A stretch of DNA of 64,000 nucleotides from DAOUBP01 sp034432655. GTDB lineage: Bacteria > Chloroflexota > Anaerolineae > CG2-30-64-16. The notes under the pieces were generated by a model. It made no database searches, had not been told where the DNA came from, and saw nothing but the letters and a program-made list of their open reading frames with translations. The first letter of the stretch is position 1, and the number at the start of each line of letters is the position of its first letter. Shown piece after piece: positions 18,490-27,700 of this stretch. The stretch is from contig DAOUBP010000152.1 of assembly GCA_034432655.1 (NCBI GenBank), positions 55,370-119,369 of the forward strand, given 5' to 3'. A program made the position numbers and the translations under genes.

Positions 18490-18633
18490 CGCGCCGCCCG
18501 ACCGGGCGCTGCCCCCGCCCACGCCGCCGAACAGGCTGATGGCCTTCTTCACGTGCTGGCTGCCGCACTCCGGGCAGGCCACCGTCTCCTGGCTGAACAT
18601 GGATCGGCTGAATTGCTCAAAGTCGCTAAGGCC
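18469..18633 (-). pseudogene. 5'-truncated FmdB-family zinc-ribbon gene
   Basis: Read on the minus strand, about 53 codons ending at TGA 18469-18471 encode DFEQFSRSMFSQETVACPEC, then GSQHVKKAISLFGGVGGG and a Ser/Gly tail. This is the second half of an FmdB-type zinc-ribbon protein (second CxxC, VKK, Gly-rich tail). The first zinc knuckle expected just before DFEQ is missing: upstream codons read without Cys pairs and no start or ribosome site is visible. It overlaps the last 21 bases of the DUF6519 gene, so the eCIS operon ends in a broken gene, a likely recombination junction. Confidence 0.7.
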
Positions 18634-18682
18634 AGATCTTGCTCTGACGCACCAGGCTTCCGATCCATCGTCGGCGCAGAGG

Positions 18683-20017
18683 TTACACCACGCACAACTT
18701 TTCGATGATCTCGCGCGTGATCTTGATGGCGGTCAACAGGTTGTCGCCGGAGATGCGCTCGTCAATCCCGTGCACGCGGCCCAGGTCGGCCCGCTCCATC
18801 ACCACCGGCGCGAAGCCGTAGGCCGCGTAGCCGCGCTGGCGCCAGTAGCGGCCGTCGGTGGCGCCGGGCACCAGCATGGGGAAGATGCCGGCCTTGGGCA
18901 TGTGGCGCCGGATCCCGGCCGTGACCGCATCCACGAACGGCCCCTCTAGCGGTGCAATCCCTGAAGGCGGTGAGCTCTCCGTGATCTGGACCTGGATCCG
19001 CTCATCGGCCAGGCGGCTTTTCAGCCAGGCGTGGAATTCACTGGCGTCGGTGTCGGGCAGCAGGCGGCAGTCAATCTCGGCCTCGGCGCGCTCGGGGATG
19101 ACGTTGACCTTGTAGCCCGCGCGCAGCACCGTCAGGCTGACGGTGTCGCGCAGCATGGCGTTGAGCGAGGTGTCGGCCTGCAGCTTGCCCGCGGCCAGGC
19201 GTAGCGCCAGGGGGTTGTCCAGCCGCGGCAACAGCGCGGACGCGGGGAACTTTTGGGTGGGCGCGATGGCGCGAAACATGGCCCGCGTGACGGCGTTGAC
19301 GCGCAGCGGCCGCGGCGCCTCCAACACCCGCCTCAGCGCGTTTAACAACGTCACGTTCGCGTTGTCGTTGTGCGGCATAGACGCGTGGCCGGGCTTGCCG
19401 GTCGCGACCAGCTTCAGATGTTGGATCTGTTTTTCGACCACGGTCAGGCCGAACATCACGCCCGGGCCAAACATGTCCTTGAACCCGCCGCCCCCTTCGT
19501 CCCACACCCACTCGGGGTCGAGCTCGGCCGCGTGCCGCTCCACCAGCCAGCGCATGCCGTGCGCGCCGCCGGTCTCCTCGTCGGGCACGGCCAGGAAGAC
19601 GATGGGCCGGCGGAAGCGCGCGCCGGCCTTCCGCAGCGATTCCAGCGCCAGCAGGAAGATGACGCCCAGGTTCTTGGTGTCCAGCGTGCCGCGGCCCCAG
19701 ACGAAGCCGTCGGCGATCGCGCCGCTGAAGGGCGGGTGGGTCCATTGGGCCGGATCGGCCGCGACCACATCCATGTGATGGTTCACCAGCAGCGGCTTCA
19801 GCGGTTCGCTGCCGGGGATGCGCGCCAGCACCAGGCCACGGCCGGCCGCGGGTTCGTGGACCGTCACGTCATCGGTGATGCCGCGGCTGCGCAACTGATC
19901 GGCCAGCCAGTGCGCGGCCGCCAGCTCGTTCCCCGGCGGGTTGGTGGTGTCGAACTGGATGTAGCGGCTGAGGGTCGCGACGGCGTCGCGGCCGATGGCG
20001 TCCCAGTCTGGGGTCAT
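18683..20017 (-). CDS. M20-family metallopeptidase (aminoacylase/carboxypeptidase type)
   Basis: 444 residues from ATG 20017, chosen because GGAGGGA lies just upstream and earlier codons read into the methyltransferase. M20 metal and catalytic residues: LLVNHHMDVV, WGRGTLDTKN (bridging Asp), FLAVPDEETGG (catalytic Glu pair), plus a dimerisation-domain GKPGHASMPHNDNA. Such enzymes remove acyl groups or C-terminal residues from amino acids and peptides in the cytoplasm. Last gene of a four-gene minus-strand operon (SCO, PCu(A)C, methyltransferase, M20), 14 nt after the methyltransferase stop. The substrate cannot be told from sequence. Confidence 0.9.
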   Translation of the reverse strand: MTPDWDAIGRDAVATLSRYIQFDTTNPPGNELAAAHWLADQLRSRGITDDVTVHEPAAGRGLVLARIPGSEPLKPLLVNHHMDVVAADPAQWTHPPFSGAIADGFVWGRGTLDTKNLGVIFLLALESLRKAGARFRRPIVFLAVPDEETGGAHGMRWLVERHAAELDPEWVWDEGGGGFKDMFGPGVMFGLTVVEKQIQHLKLVATGKPGHASMPHNDNANVTLLNALRRVLEAPRPLRVNAVTRAMFRAIAPTQKFPASALLPRLDNPLALRLAAGKLQADTSLNAMLRDTVSLTVLRAGYKVNVIPERAEAEIDCRLLPDTDASEFHAWLKSRLADERIQVQITESSPPSGIAPLEGPFVDAVTAGIRRHMPKAGIFPMLVPGATDGRYWRQRGYAAYGFAPVVMERADLGRVHGIDERISGDNLLTAIKITREIIEKLCVV

Positions 20018-20031
20018 ATTTCCCTCCACAT

Positions 20032-20793
20032 TCAAAGTCTCTTTCCCTCGATGCTGAGCCAGAACGGCCCGCGGGCCACCCGCCAGCCGGTGAGCTGCGA
20101 CGCCTGCGCCAGCGCGGCCGCCTCGTCCGGCGTGTAGGCCGCGTTCCGGCTTCCCAACGGCTCCTGCGCGCGGCGCAACGCAACGGGCACGACATAATGC
20201 GTGACTAGCCACAAGCCCACGTAGAGCGGCGGCGCCATGTCGCGGCGCAGATCGAAGATGACGAACGATCCGCCCGGCCGCAGGATGCGCGCGACTTCGT
20301 CCAGCACGGCGATCGGGTTGCGCCAATGGTGTAGCGACAGCGTGCTGACCACCAGGTCCAGGGAGGCATCCTCGAAGGGGGTGCGCTCCACGTCGCCGGT
20401 GCGGAAGTCAACCCGGTGCGCCAGCCCTGCCGAGGCGGCCCGGCGCAGCGCCTGGGCCAGCAGCAGGTTCGAGAGGTCCACGCCGGTCACGCGCAGTTCC
20501 GGCGCGGCCCGGGCCAGCTCGACGGCCAGTTGGCCGGCACCGCAGCCGAGGTCGGCCGCGTGGCCGGCGCGGCACAGACGCAGCGTTCGCCAGGCGACCA
20601 GCGCGCGAAGCAAACGCATCTGTGGCATCTCGGCGATGCGGCTGAAAGCCTCTGCCACGGCCGGGTCGTCGTCCAGATCCTCTGTGCACGGGATGCGCGC
20701 CAGCGGTCGTCGGCGGTAGATGGCCGCCCCCGCCGCCAGCAACAGACCGGTGGCCAGGCCGGTGAGGAAGGTCGTGAGGCGGCGATAGGACAT
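20032..20793 (-). CDS. class I SAM-dependent methyltransferase with N-terminal membrane anchor
   Basis: A 253-residue protein. Residues about 7-25 (LTTFLTGLATGLLLAAGAAI) form a single hydrophobic segment followed by RRR, so a membrane-anchored cytoplasmic enzyme is predicted. The SAM-binding motif is ADLGCGAGQLAVELA, followed by VTGVDLS (acidic loop), DFRTGDVERTPF and LVVSTLSLHHW, a UbiE/type-11 pattern. It lies 18 nt after the PCu(A)C gene and 14 nt before the M20 gene. Operon partners suggest respiration or envelope metabolism, but the substrate is unknown. Confidence 0.88.
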   Translation of the reverse strand: MSYRRLTTFLTGLATGLLLAAGAAIYRRRPLARIPCTEDLDDDPAVAEAFSRIAEMPQMRLLRALVAWRTLRLCRAGHAADLGCGAGQLAVELARAAPELRVTGVDLSNLLLAQALRRAASAGLAHRVDFRTGDVERTPFEDASLDLVVSTLSLHHWRNPIAVLDEVARILRPGGSFVIFDLRRDMAPPLYVGLWLVTHYVVPVALRRAQEPLGSRNAAYTPDEAAALAQASQLTGWRVARGPFWLSIEGKRL

Positions 20794-20811
20794 GATTTAC
20801 CTCTGGGGGTG

Positions 20812-21255
20812 TTACTTCATCTCCCGCACGGGCACGTTGACCGTCATCTCGCCGGCCTTCTCGAACTTCAGCGTGATCTGGATGGTCTGGCCGGCCTCCA
20901 GGGCGCTTTTCAGGCCCATCAGCATCACATGTTTGCCGCCGGGCTTCAGCTCCACCTTGCCGCGCGCGGGGATTTCGAACCCCTGCGGCTGAGGCACCAT
21001 TTTCATCACCCCGCCCTCGTTGACGGTTTCGTGTAGCTCAACCATCATAGCTACCGGGCTTTGGGCCGACACCAGGCGGTCAGCCTGGTCCGAGTTGTTG
21101 ACGATGGTCATGAACGCGCCGCCGCTGCCGGCTGCAGGCGCAGGCCGGGCAAAGGGATCCTGGACTACGATGCCGGTTCCGGATTGGCCACAACCGGCAA
21201 CCAGCAAGGCCAGGAAGAGGACGACAACCAGACGAATGGGACCGGGGAGACGCAT
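20812..21255 (-). CDS. copper chaperone PCu(A)C, lipoprotein
   Basis: A 147-residue protein with signal sequence and lipobox ending VAGC (C22), so exported and lipid-anchored. The copper motif of the family (His - about 10 residues - Met, then His-x-Met) is present: ELHETVNEGGVMKMV and GKHVMLMGL. PCu(A)C proteins deliver Cu(I) to the CuA site of cytochrome oxidase with SCO proteins; the SCO gene lies 13 nt upstream in the same operon, which strongly supports the role. The ribosome site AAGGAGG is 6 nt before ATG 21255. Confidence 0.93.
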   Translation of the reverse strand: MRLPGPIRLVVVLFLALLVAGCGQSGTGIVVQDPFARPAPAAGSGGAFMTIVNNSDQADRLVSAQSPVAMMVELHETVNEGGVMKMVPQPQGFEIPARGKVELKPGGKHVMLMGLKSALEAGQTIQITLKFEKAGEMTVNVPVREMK

Positions 21256-21268
21256 TGAAACCTCCTTG

Positions 21269-21877
21269 CTATTTCAACAGACGTAAGATGTCCGATCGGA
21301 TATCCTCCACCGGGGTGCCGTAGGAAAAGGAGAGGCGCAAAGCCCCGGTCTGGTCCACCAGGAAGACCCGTGCGGTATGGTCAACAGTGTAGGTTTCGAC
21401 CCCGTCCACCCCCACGTAAGGCCGCTTCTCCGCGAACACACCGTAATCGCGTTTGGCCTGTTCCAGTGCCTCCGGGGCCAGTTGTACGCCGTAAAAGCGC
21501 GGATCGAAGAACGGCACGTATTCGGCCAGGCGGGCCGGCGTGTCGCGTTCCGGGTCCACCGAGACGAAAACCACAGCCACCCTGTCGGCCCGTGCGCCAA
21601 GCTGCTCCATCAGCTTGCGCATCTCCGCCATCGTTGTGGGGCACACGTCCGGGCAGTAGGTATAGCCGAAGAAGAGCAGGACGATCCGCCCGCGCAGAGC
21701 GCTGAGGCGAAAGGTGGCGTTGTCCCAGTTGATCCCTGTGATCTCCGCGGCAGGGCGCGGTGGGTCATAGGGCGTGCCACGGAACCCGGGACCGCTGCAA
21801 GCGGCCGCGATGACCAGTGCCGCCAACGGGAGCAATATCAGTGCCCATCGCAAGTGTTTCGATGTGTGCAATGCCAT
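21269..21877 (-). CDS. SCO1/SenC family copper-dependent protein (cytochrome oxidase assembly)
   Basis: A 202-residue thioredoxin-fold protein with an N-terminal hydrophobic segment (residues 11-26) ending in AAAC27, either a membrane anchor or a weak lipobox. The copper-binding CxxxC is YCPDVC (C75, C79) with the essential His at TVDHT (H167), plus SVDPERDTP. SCO proteins load or reduce the CuA centre of haem-copper oxidases on the outer side of the membrane. First gene of the operon with PCu(A)C; start ATG 21877 has AAGGAAC upstream. It implies aerobic respiration with a CuA-type oxidase, not encoded in this window. Confidence 0.93.
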   Translation of the reverse strand: MALHTSKHLRWALILLPLAALVIAAACSGPGFRGTPYDPPRPAAEITGINWDNATFRLSALRGRIVLLFFGYTYCPDVCPTTMAEMRKLMEQLGARADRVAVVFVSVDPERDTPARLAEYVPFFDPRFYGVQLAPEALEQAKRDYGVFAEKRPYVGVDGVETYTVDHTARVFLVDQTGALRLSFSYGTPVEDIRSDILRLLK

Positions 21878-21962
21878 CGCTACGGTTCCTTCTGCCGGCC
21901 GCTAGCAGGCGGCCATCATCAGGACAGATGCTAGATCCGGCGCCAGCCGCACCAGGGCGGAT

Positions 21963-22056
21963 GAAAACCTCACCCCCGGCCCTCTCCTATGAGGAGAGAG
22001 GAGGCCGGTGCTCGCCCGCTCTCGTAGGGAGGGGATTGGGGGCAGGTGCGGTTTTC
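21963..22056. repeat. dispersed intergenic repeat with AAAACC / GGTTTT ends
   Basis: The spacer between the flavin reductase stop and the SCO gene starts GAAAACCTCACCCCCGGCCC and ends with TGCGGTTTTC, with internal arms CCTCTCC/GGAGAGAGGAGG and GGGAGGGG. It resembles the widespread CTCACCCCCGGCCC-type repeat of high-GC bacteria. The right end touches the flavin reductase stop codon. It could form a long hairpin, but no clean terminator T-run is present. Confidence 0.6.
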
Positions 22057-22561
22057 AGGGCTGTGGCTGCCCGTCCTCCGTGCACAGCTGGCGATAACTG
22101 CGATTCCAGTACACCAACGGCGCAGCGCCCGGCTGCGGCACATGGCTGGCCTGCACTTCGCCGATATAGATGGTGTGCGTGCCGGCCACATGCCGGCTGT
22201 GGATGGTGCAATCGAGCCAAGCCAGGGCATCGGCCAGGACTGGGGCGCCCGTGACCGCCGTCTGCCAGTTGCCGACGGCAAAACGGTCCTCCTCTCTGGT
22301 ATAAGCGAAGCGCTGCGATAGCGCAATTTGATCGGCCTGCAGGATGTTGACGGCAAACGTTGCACCGGGCTGTTCCAGCAACTGGTGGGCGTAATGCCGG
22401 TGATCAATGCTGACCAGGATTAGCGGCGGCTCCGGCGATACCGACGAAAAGGCCGAGACGGTGAGACCGTGGATCTTGTCTCCCGCCCGGATGGTGACGA
22501 TGGTAACCCCTGACGGGAAATGACGCAGGACATCCCGAAACGCATCGGACGAAACAGGCAT
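22055..22561 (-). CDS. flavin reductase family protein (NAD(P)H:FMN oxidoreductase-like)
   Basis: 168 residues from ATG 22561, chosen over a longer open frame because GAGGCGG precedes it and a good promoter (TTTACA-17-TATAGT) lies within the longer frame. The start DAFRDVLRHFPSGVTIVT and then GLTVSAFSSVSPEPPLILVSI are the FMN-binding motifs of the flavin-reductase-like family (HpaC/DIM6/NTAB). The FAVNIL segment and a late GEVQASH fit the split-barrel fold. Such proteins supply reduced flavin to a monooxygenase or bind FMN; no partner monooxygenase is nearby. It is divergent from the MATE gene. Confidence 0.9.
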   Translation of the reverse strand: MPVSSDAFRDVLRHFPSGVTIVTIRAGDKIHGLTVSAFSSVSPEPPLILVSIDHRHYAHQLLEQPGATFAVNILQADQIALSQRFAYTREEDRFAVGNWQTAVTGAPVLADALAWLDCTIHSRHVAGTHTIYIGEVQASHVPQPGAAPLVYWNRSYRQLCTEDGQPQP

Positions 22562-22597
22562 AACCGCCTCATTGACAGGGATAGGATTTCTCGCCAA

Positions 22598-22626
22598 ACT
22601 ATAGCCGTTTCTGCCCGTATTGTAAA
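22598..22626 (-). promoter_or_regulatory. sigma-70-type promoter of the flavin reductase gene
   Basis: On the minus strand TTTACA (22621-22626), 17-base spacer, TATAGT (22598-22603). It points at the flavin reductase start at 22561, giving a leader of about 30 nt that carries the GAGG ribosome site. Confidence 0.7.
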
Positions 22627-22654
22627 GTTGAGGCACATGTGAATAGGACATGGC

Positions 22655-22683
22655 TTGGCAATCCGGGTGAATCGTGCGATACT
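22655..22683 (+). promoter_or_regulatory. promoter of the MATE gene, predicted leaderless transcript
   Basis: TTGGCA (22655-22660), 17-base spacer, GATACT (22678-22683). The MATE ATG begins at 22690, only 6 bases after the -10 box, so transcription should start at or next to the ATG; no ribosome site precedes it. Confidence 0.6.
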
Positions 22684-22689
22684 GAACGT

Positions 22690-24054
22690 ATGCGTGACAG
22701 CTTTCTGGGCGACAAGACCTTTCTCGCGACGACTTTGCAGCTGGCCGTGCCGATTGCCACTCAGCAGCTGGTGATGAACGTCCTCAACGCAGTGGACATC
22801 TTGATGATCGGCCAGTTGGGTGAGACTGCAGTGGCTGCGGCCGGGCTGGCGAACCAGCTTTTCTTTTTGTTGACCCTTTTCTTGTTTGGGGTTGGCAGCG
22901 GATCGGCGGTCTTCACGGCCCAGTTTTGGGGCCGGGGGGACCTGGCCAACCTGCGTCGGGTGCTGGGCATCGGCTTGCGGCTGGCGTTGGGGGGCGGGCT
23001 GCTTTTCACCCTGGCCGCGATTCTGGCACCGACGCGGCTGCTGGGGTTCTATACGCGGGATCCCGCTGTGATCGCCGCGGGAAGCGGCTATTTGCGGACG
23101 GTGGCCCTGTGTTACATCCCGGCCTCTATCACGATGATCTTCGGGATCATCCTGCGCAGCACACGCAACGTCAGGCTGCCCATGGCGGTGAGTGTTGGCG
23201 CGTTAACCCTCAAGACGGTGTTGGCCTACGTGCTGATCTTCGGCAAGCTGGGCCTGCCCGCGTTGGGGATCATGGGCGGTGCCATTGCGACGGCGGTGGC
23301 GCGCGGCCTGGAATGCGCGGTGCTGGTCACCTTGAGCTATCGCTGGCGGCTGCCCGTGGCTGCCAGGCTGCATGAATTGGACCTGCCGGGTCGTGCTTTT
23401 ATGGGCACTTACGCCCGCACAACCCTGCCGGTGATCCTGGGTGAGATCGCCTGGTCTTTGGGGATCACCACCTATATTGCGATCTACGCCCGGATCGGCA
23501 CCGAGGCAGTGGCAGCCGTGAACATCGCCAGCACCATTGAGGGCATTGCCCTGGTGCCGTTCCTGGGGCTCGGCAACGCCTGTGCCATTTTACTGGGCAA
23601 TCGCATCGGCGCGAATGAAGCGCAGGACGCGTTGCGCGATGCGCGGCGTTATCTGCGTCTGGGCCTGACCATTGCGCTCATCGTCGGTTTGCTTTTGGCG
23701 GGCGCTTCTTTTGTGATCGTCGGGCTTTATCGCATCTCGCCGGAGGCGCAGGGCTACCTGCGCAACCTGTTGCTGATCATGGCCGCCGCGTTGTGGCTTA
23801 AGACGATCAACATGATCATGATCGTCGGGATCATGCGCAGCGGTGGGGATACCCGTTTTGCCTTGTTCACCGACGCCGGCCCCATGTGGGTCTTGGGCGT
23901 GCCGATGGCTGCGTTAACCGCTTTCGCGTTTGGGCTGCCCATCTACTGGGTGATGCTCACAGTGCTGCTGTGTGATGAAGGGGTGAAGTTCCTGATCGGC
24001 ATCCGGCGCGTTTTTTCAGGGCGTTGGGTCAACAACGTGGTGCAAGCCCTCTGA
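22690..24054 (+). CDS. MATE family efflux transporter
   Basis: 454 residues from ATG 22690; an in-frame GTG at 22639 is upstream of the promoter and therefore rejected. About 12 hydrophobic helices arranged as two repeats; the first helix region has AVPIATQQLVMNVLNAVDIL and the second bundle TLPVILGEIAWSLGITTYI, both typical of the DinF/NorM multidrug and toxin extrusion family (exchange of organic cations or drugs for Na+ or H+). Also QFWGRGD, matching the family's (A/S)Q..G..(D/N) motif. It is divergent from the flavin reductase and possibly shares regulation. Confidence 0.93.
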   Translation: MRDSFLGDKTFLATTLQLAVPIATQQLVMNVLNAVDILMIGQLGETAVAAAGLANQLFFLLTLFLFGVGSGSAVFTAQFWGRGDLANLRRVLGIGLRLALGGGLLFTLAAILAPTRLLGFYTRDPAVIAAGSGYLRTVALCYIPASITMIFGIILRSTRNVRLPMAVSVGALTLKTVLAYVLIFGKLGLPALGIMGGAIATAVARGLECAVLVTLSYRWRLPVAARLHELDLPGRAFMGTYARTTLPVILGEIAWSLGITTYIAIYARIGTEAVAAVNIASTIEGIALVPFLGLGNACAILLGNRIGANEAQDALRDARRYLRLGLTIALIVGLLLAGASFVIVGLYRISPEAQGYLRNLLLIMAAALWLKTINMIMIVGIMRSGGDTRFALFTDAGPMWVLGVPMAALTAFAFGLPIYWVMLTVLLCDEGVKFLIGIRRVFSGRWVNNVVQAL

Positions 24055-24070
24055 ATGCCCGTGGGCTGGA

Positions 24071-24129
24071 TTGCTGCGGCGCAGGTTTTGCGTTATACTC
24101 TGCTCTGGCAAATGTCCGGTCGTCCGGAC
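24071..24129 (+). promoter_or_regulatory. promoter and palindrome ahead of the NTF2-like gene
   Basis: TTGCTG (24071-24076), 17-base spacer, TATACT (24094-24099). Between it and the ribosome site is a short palindrome, GTCCGG-TCGT-CCGGAC (24114-24129), in the region expected to be the transcript start; it may be an operator or a 5' hairpin. Confidence 0.55.
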
Positions 24130-24163
24130 TTTTGGGACTTTTACTTTGAGGAGGTAGGATCCC

Positions 24164-24607
24164 GTGAACGCATCCAGCGAACTTCCGGTTGAGGCGCAAA
24201 TTTCTGCTCTGGAACGACGGTGGGCAGCGGCCTTTCAGGCTAAGGACATCTTTGCCTTGCAGAACTTGATGGCAGACGGCTACGCGTTGATCATCGGCGT
24301 ACAGGGGATGCCCCTGCAAGTGGTACCGCGCAACGCCTGGCTGGAAGATTTGCACGATTACGAAATCAGTAGCGTGAACATTGATCACATCCATGTGCGG
24401 GCTTATGGCGACGTGGCGGTAGCTGTCATGCTGTGGCGGCAAGAGGCGCGGCTCAGCGGGCAGGACCGCAGCGCGCAGTTCATGTTGACCGATATCTGGG
24501 TGCGCCAAAACGGCGAGTGGCGGATGGCTGAACGGCACTCCAGCCGGCCTGAGCACCCCGGCGCGGCGCGGCCTCACGCCTTTGATCTCGAATGCAACGC
24601 GTGTTGA
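24164..24607 (+). CDS. NTF2-like / SnoaL-like (DUF4440-type) small protein
   Basis: 147 residues from GTG 24164, with a strong GAGGAGGT ribosome site upstream. The pattern EAQISALERRWAAAFQAKD, then LQNLMADGYALI, NIDHIHVRAYGDVAVAVMLW, and FMLTDIWVRQNGEWRMAERH is characteristic of the cone-shaped alpha+beta NTF2-like fold with a terminal W-x-hydrophobic strand. Members are hydrolases, isomerases or ligand-binding proteins; function here is unknown. No signal peptide. It stands alone with its own promoter and a strong hairpin just downstream. Confidence 0.85.
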   Translation: MNASSELPVEAQISALERRWAAAFQAKDIFALQNLMADGYALIIGVQGMPLQVVPRNAWLEDLHDYEISSVNIDHIHVRAYGDVAVAVMLWRQEARLSGQDRSAQFMLTDIWVRQNGEWRMAERHSSRPEHPGAARPHAFDLECNAC

Positions 24608-24635
24608 TGTCGTTGCTTGCTGCTTTGTCCTTCGG

Positions 24636-24677
24636 CAACAGGCCGGCGGGCATGTAACCGTGCCCGCCGGCCTGTTG
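24636..24677. terminator. strong bidirectional hairpin terminator
   Basis: A perfect 17-bp stem: CAACAGGCCGGCGGGCA (24636-24652), 8-base loop, and its complement at 24661-24677. It lies between the convergent NTF2-like gene and the large secreted protein gene, so it can serve both; no long T-run follows on either strand. Confidence 0.8.
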
Positions 24678-24711
24678 CTGTTGAACGATCTTTATCCGGC
24701 GTTTGCTTCGC

Positions 24712-27700
24712 TCAAGGCCGGAGCAGCATCGGCACGTAGACCCGTGTCACAGCTCGCATACCAAAATCCACAACAAAAACCTGGCGCTCCTCGATCGGCT
24801 TAATGATCACTTCCCGTGGCGTTGTTGGGCTGAATCCCGTTAGCGGCTCAACCGCGATCACCCAGGCGCGCCAGGGAACTTGCGCGATTACATAATACCC
24901 TTCAGCGTCACAAGTTACCCTCGCGTAGGGGCTATCCCTATCGTTGATCACGCCGTCCCCGTTCGTATCACCGAGCAAAACGACTTCTGCACTGCCTATC
25001 CCAGGTTCGTCCGCGTCTTGAATTTGATCCCCGTTGGCGTCAACCCATACCCGGCCCTGTATCACCAGCGTCCTGGGCGTAGCGGTAGGTGTAGGCGTGC
25101 GTGAAGGTGTGATAGCCGGTAGTGGGGTTCTTGTGGCAGTCGGTGTGGCACTGGCGGTTGGGGTACGAGTCCGCGTCGGCGTGCGGGTGGATGTCGCGGT
25201 GGCAGTTGGGATCTGTTGCGCATCGAAATTAAGTTGCAGCGTAATATTTGCCGATATGGCGGCGACGACCTGTGGTGTGTTGAGCCTGAAGCCGGCCGGG
25301 GGTGTCGCCTCGATGATATACGTGGCAGGCGGCAACTTTTCAAAGCGGTAGCGGCCATCACGGCCTGTTTCAACCATGTTGACAAAGTCGCCCCGTTGCG
25401 TTCGGATCTGGACCTGTGCGTTGCTCAAAGGCAGATCGCTCCCTGAGTTGAATTCCCCGTCCTGATTGACATCCCAATAGACAATTCCTTCGATCGTACC
25501 GGTGTTGGGGGTTGCTGTGGGTGTTGCCGTGGCCGTGTTGGTGGCAGTCGGTGTGGCCGTTGGCGTCGCGGTGCGGGTTGCCGTTGGCGTGGCTGATGGC
25601 GTTGCTGTGGCCGTGTGGGTAGCAGTCGGTGTGGCGGTCCATGTCGCGGTTGAAGTTGGCGTGGCGGTGTAGGTCGGCGTGGCTGTCGGCGTTGCAGTGC
25701 GGGTTGCCGTCGGCGTGGCGGTCCATGTCGCAGTTGAGGTTGGTGTGGAAGTGTAGGTCGGCGTGGCCGTTGGCGTCGCGGTGCGGGTTGCCGTTGGTGT
25801 AGCTGTGACTGTTGCCGTGGCCGTGTTGGTGGCAGTCGGCGTGGCCGTTGGCGTCGCAGTGCGGGTGGCCGTTGGTGTAGCTGTGACTGTTGCCGTGGCC
25901 GTGTTGGTGGCAGTCGGCGTGGCGGTCCATGTCGCGGTTGAAGTTGGCGTGGCGGTCGGCGTCGCAGTGTGGGTTGCCGTGTAGGTGGCCGTAGCCGTCG
26001 GCGTTGCAGTGGGCGCGCGGTCGCTTGTAGCCGTAGCGGTGGGCGAAGGAGTGCGGGTGGGAGCTGTGTTGGTACCGGTCAGGATCAACAGCCCGTAATT
26101 CTCCGGCGCGCCATAGGAGGTCTCTCCTTGCCAGACCATGTAAGTATCGCGGCCTCCGCCGTCGTCATCATCATTGAGAGCAATTGTAAAGCCGATCTGC
26201 TTGCCGGTGTAGAAAGGACCGGCCTGAATGGCTTCAGGCAGCAGTCTGAGTTCGAACTGCCAGCCATCTTCGGTTCTCAGAATGGCTTGCTCAACCGCAG
26301 TTACGGCGTACATCCCGAAATCGGTCACAGTACCGTCGGTCACCAACGTGATCTGATGGTCATCGGGGTTCCAATAGACTTGATCGGCCATGCCATCAAT
26401 GCCGAATTCGACGCTGTCGTCCAGCCAGGGATAGTCGCTTTCGCGTTGGATGACATCGTCAATGATACGACCTGCCAGGACGAGATCATCCCCGATCCAG
26501 CCGCAGTGAAAGGCCCCTGAAAGATCAGCCAGGTCGGGCCCTGGGTTTGGATAGACATAAGAGGCAACCGAAGAATTCAGGATCAATTCTGGTGCCGACG
26601 TCCATTCGGCCAGGTCGGCATCCAGGCTGAAGTCAGGTCCGAGCGCCGGACATTCCAAGACAGCTGCGGCGACGGTGGCAGTCGGTGTCGGTGTGGCGGT
26701 GGCCGTGGGGGTTGGTGTTGCGGTGGGTGTGGCCGTTGGCGAGGGCGTAGGTGTCGGGGTGTCCGTCGGCTGCAAGCTGCCGGTCGGCGTGGGGGTTGGG
26801 GTATTGGGAAGGCCGATAAGCCGCAACGCTCCGAATCCCGATGCATCGCCGATGGTCTTCGACCCTTCCAGGATCATGTGGTTGTCCCGATAGCCGCCGT
26901 CGTCGTCTTCGTTGAGCCCGACCGTGAAGCCCAGCAACTTGTCGGGATAGAACTCGCCGGCGTTCAGCAGTCCCGATGGCAGGTAGACCTCCAGCAGCCA
27001 GCCTGTCGTTGTGCGCCGGACTGCCACCGTGGCTTCGGTGATCGTCACCGTGCCGAAATCGGTGATTACGCCGTCAGTCGCCACGGTGAACTGATGATCG
27101 TCCGGGTTCCAAAGCCAGCCATCCTGCAGGCCATCCAGGCCGAACTCGATGCTGTCGTCGTCCCAAATGTTGGTGCTATCGCGAAACAGAGCATCATCGC
27201 TCACATCAGCAGCCAATACCAGATCGTTGCCTTGCCAGCCGCAGTAGATGCGGGCTGAGAGGTCGGCCGGTTCGGGGATGGGTTGGTGTTCTACATAGTC
27301 GGCCGTATTTTTGTCCAGAATGATTGCAGGGGTACTGGCCCATTCATTCAAGTTTCCGTCAATCAACAGTGCGTCCGGCGCCCGGGGGCAGTCCCAGATG
27401 CGCGGTGGGGTAGTGGGCGTTGGGCTAGGTCCGGGGCTGGGGCTTGGGGCTGGCGTGGCCGTGCCTGCTGGGGTGGGCCATGGCGTCAGGGTCGGCCGCG
27501 GGGTGGGCACCGGCCGGTCCCCGGAAACAACCTCAACGAAGTGAACGATCTCGTCGCCGTCGTCCCGGCACCAGATGCGGAAGTCACTGCCGGGGTAAGC
27601 TCCCCCACCGGGCAAGCGGTTCTCGAAGCGGGCGTCGCTCAACACAAAGGTAGCGTTTTGCCAGGCGCCGGTGCCTTGCTTGGTGATCACGCCTGCCACT

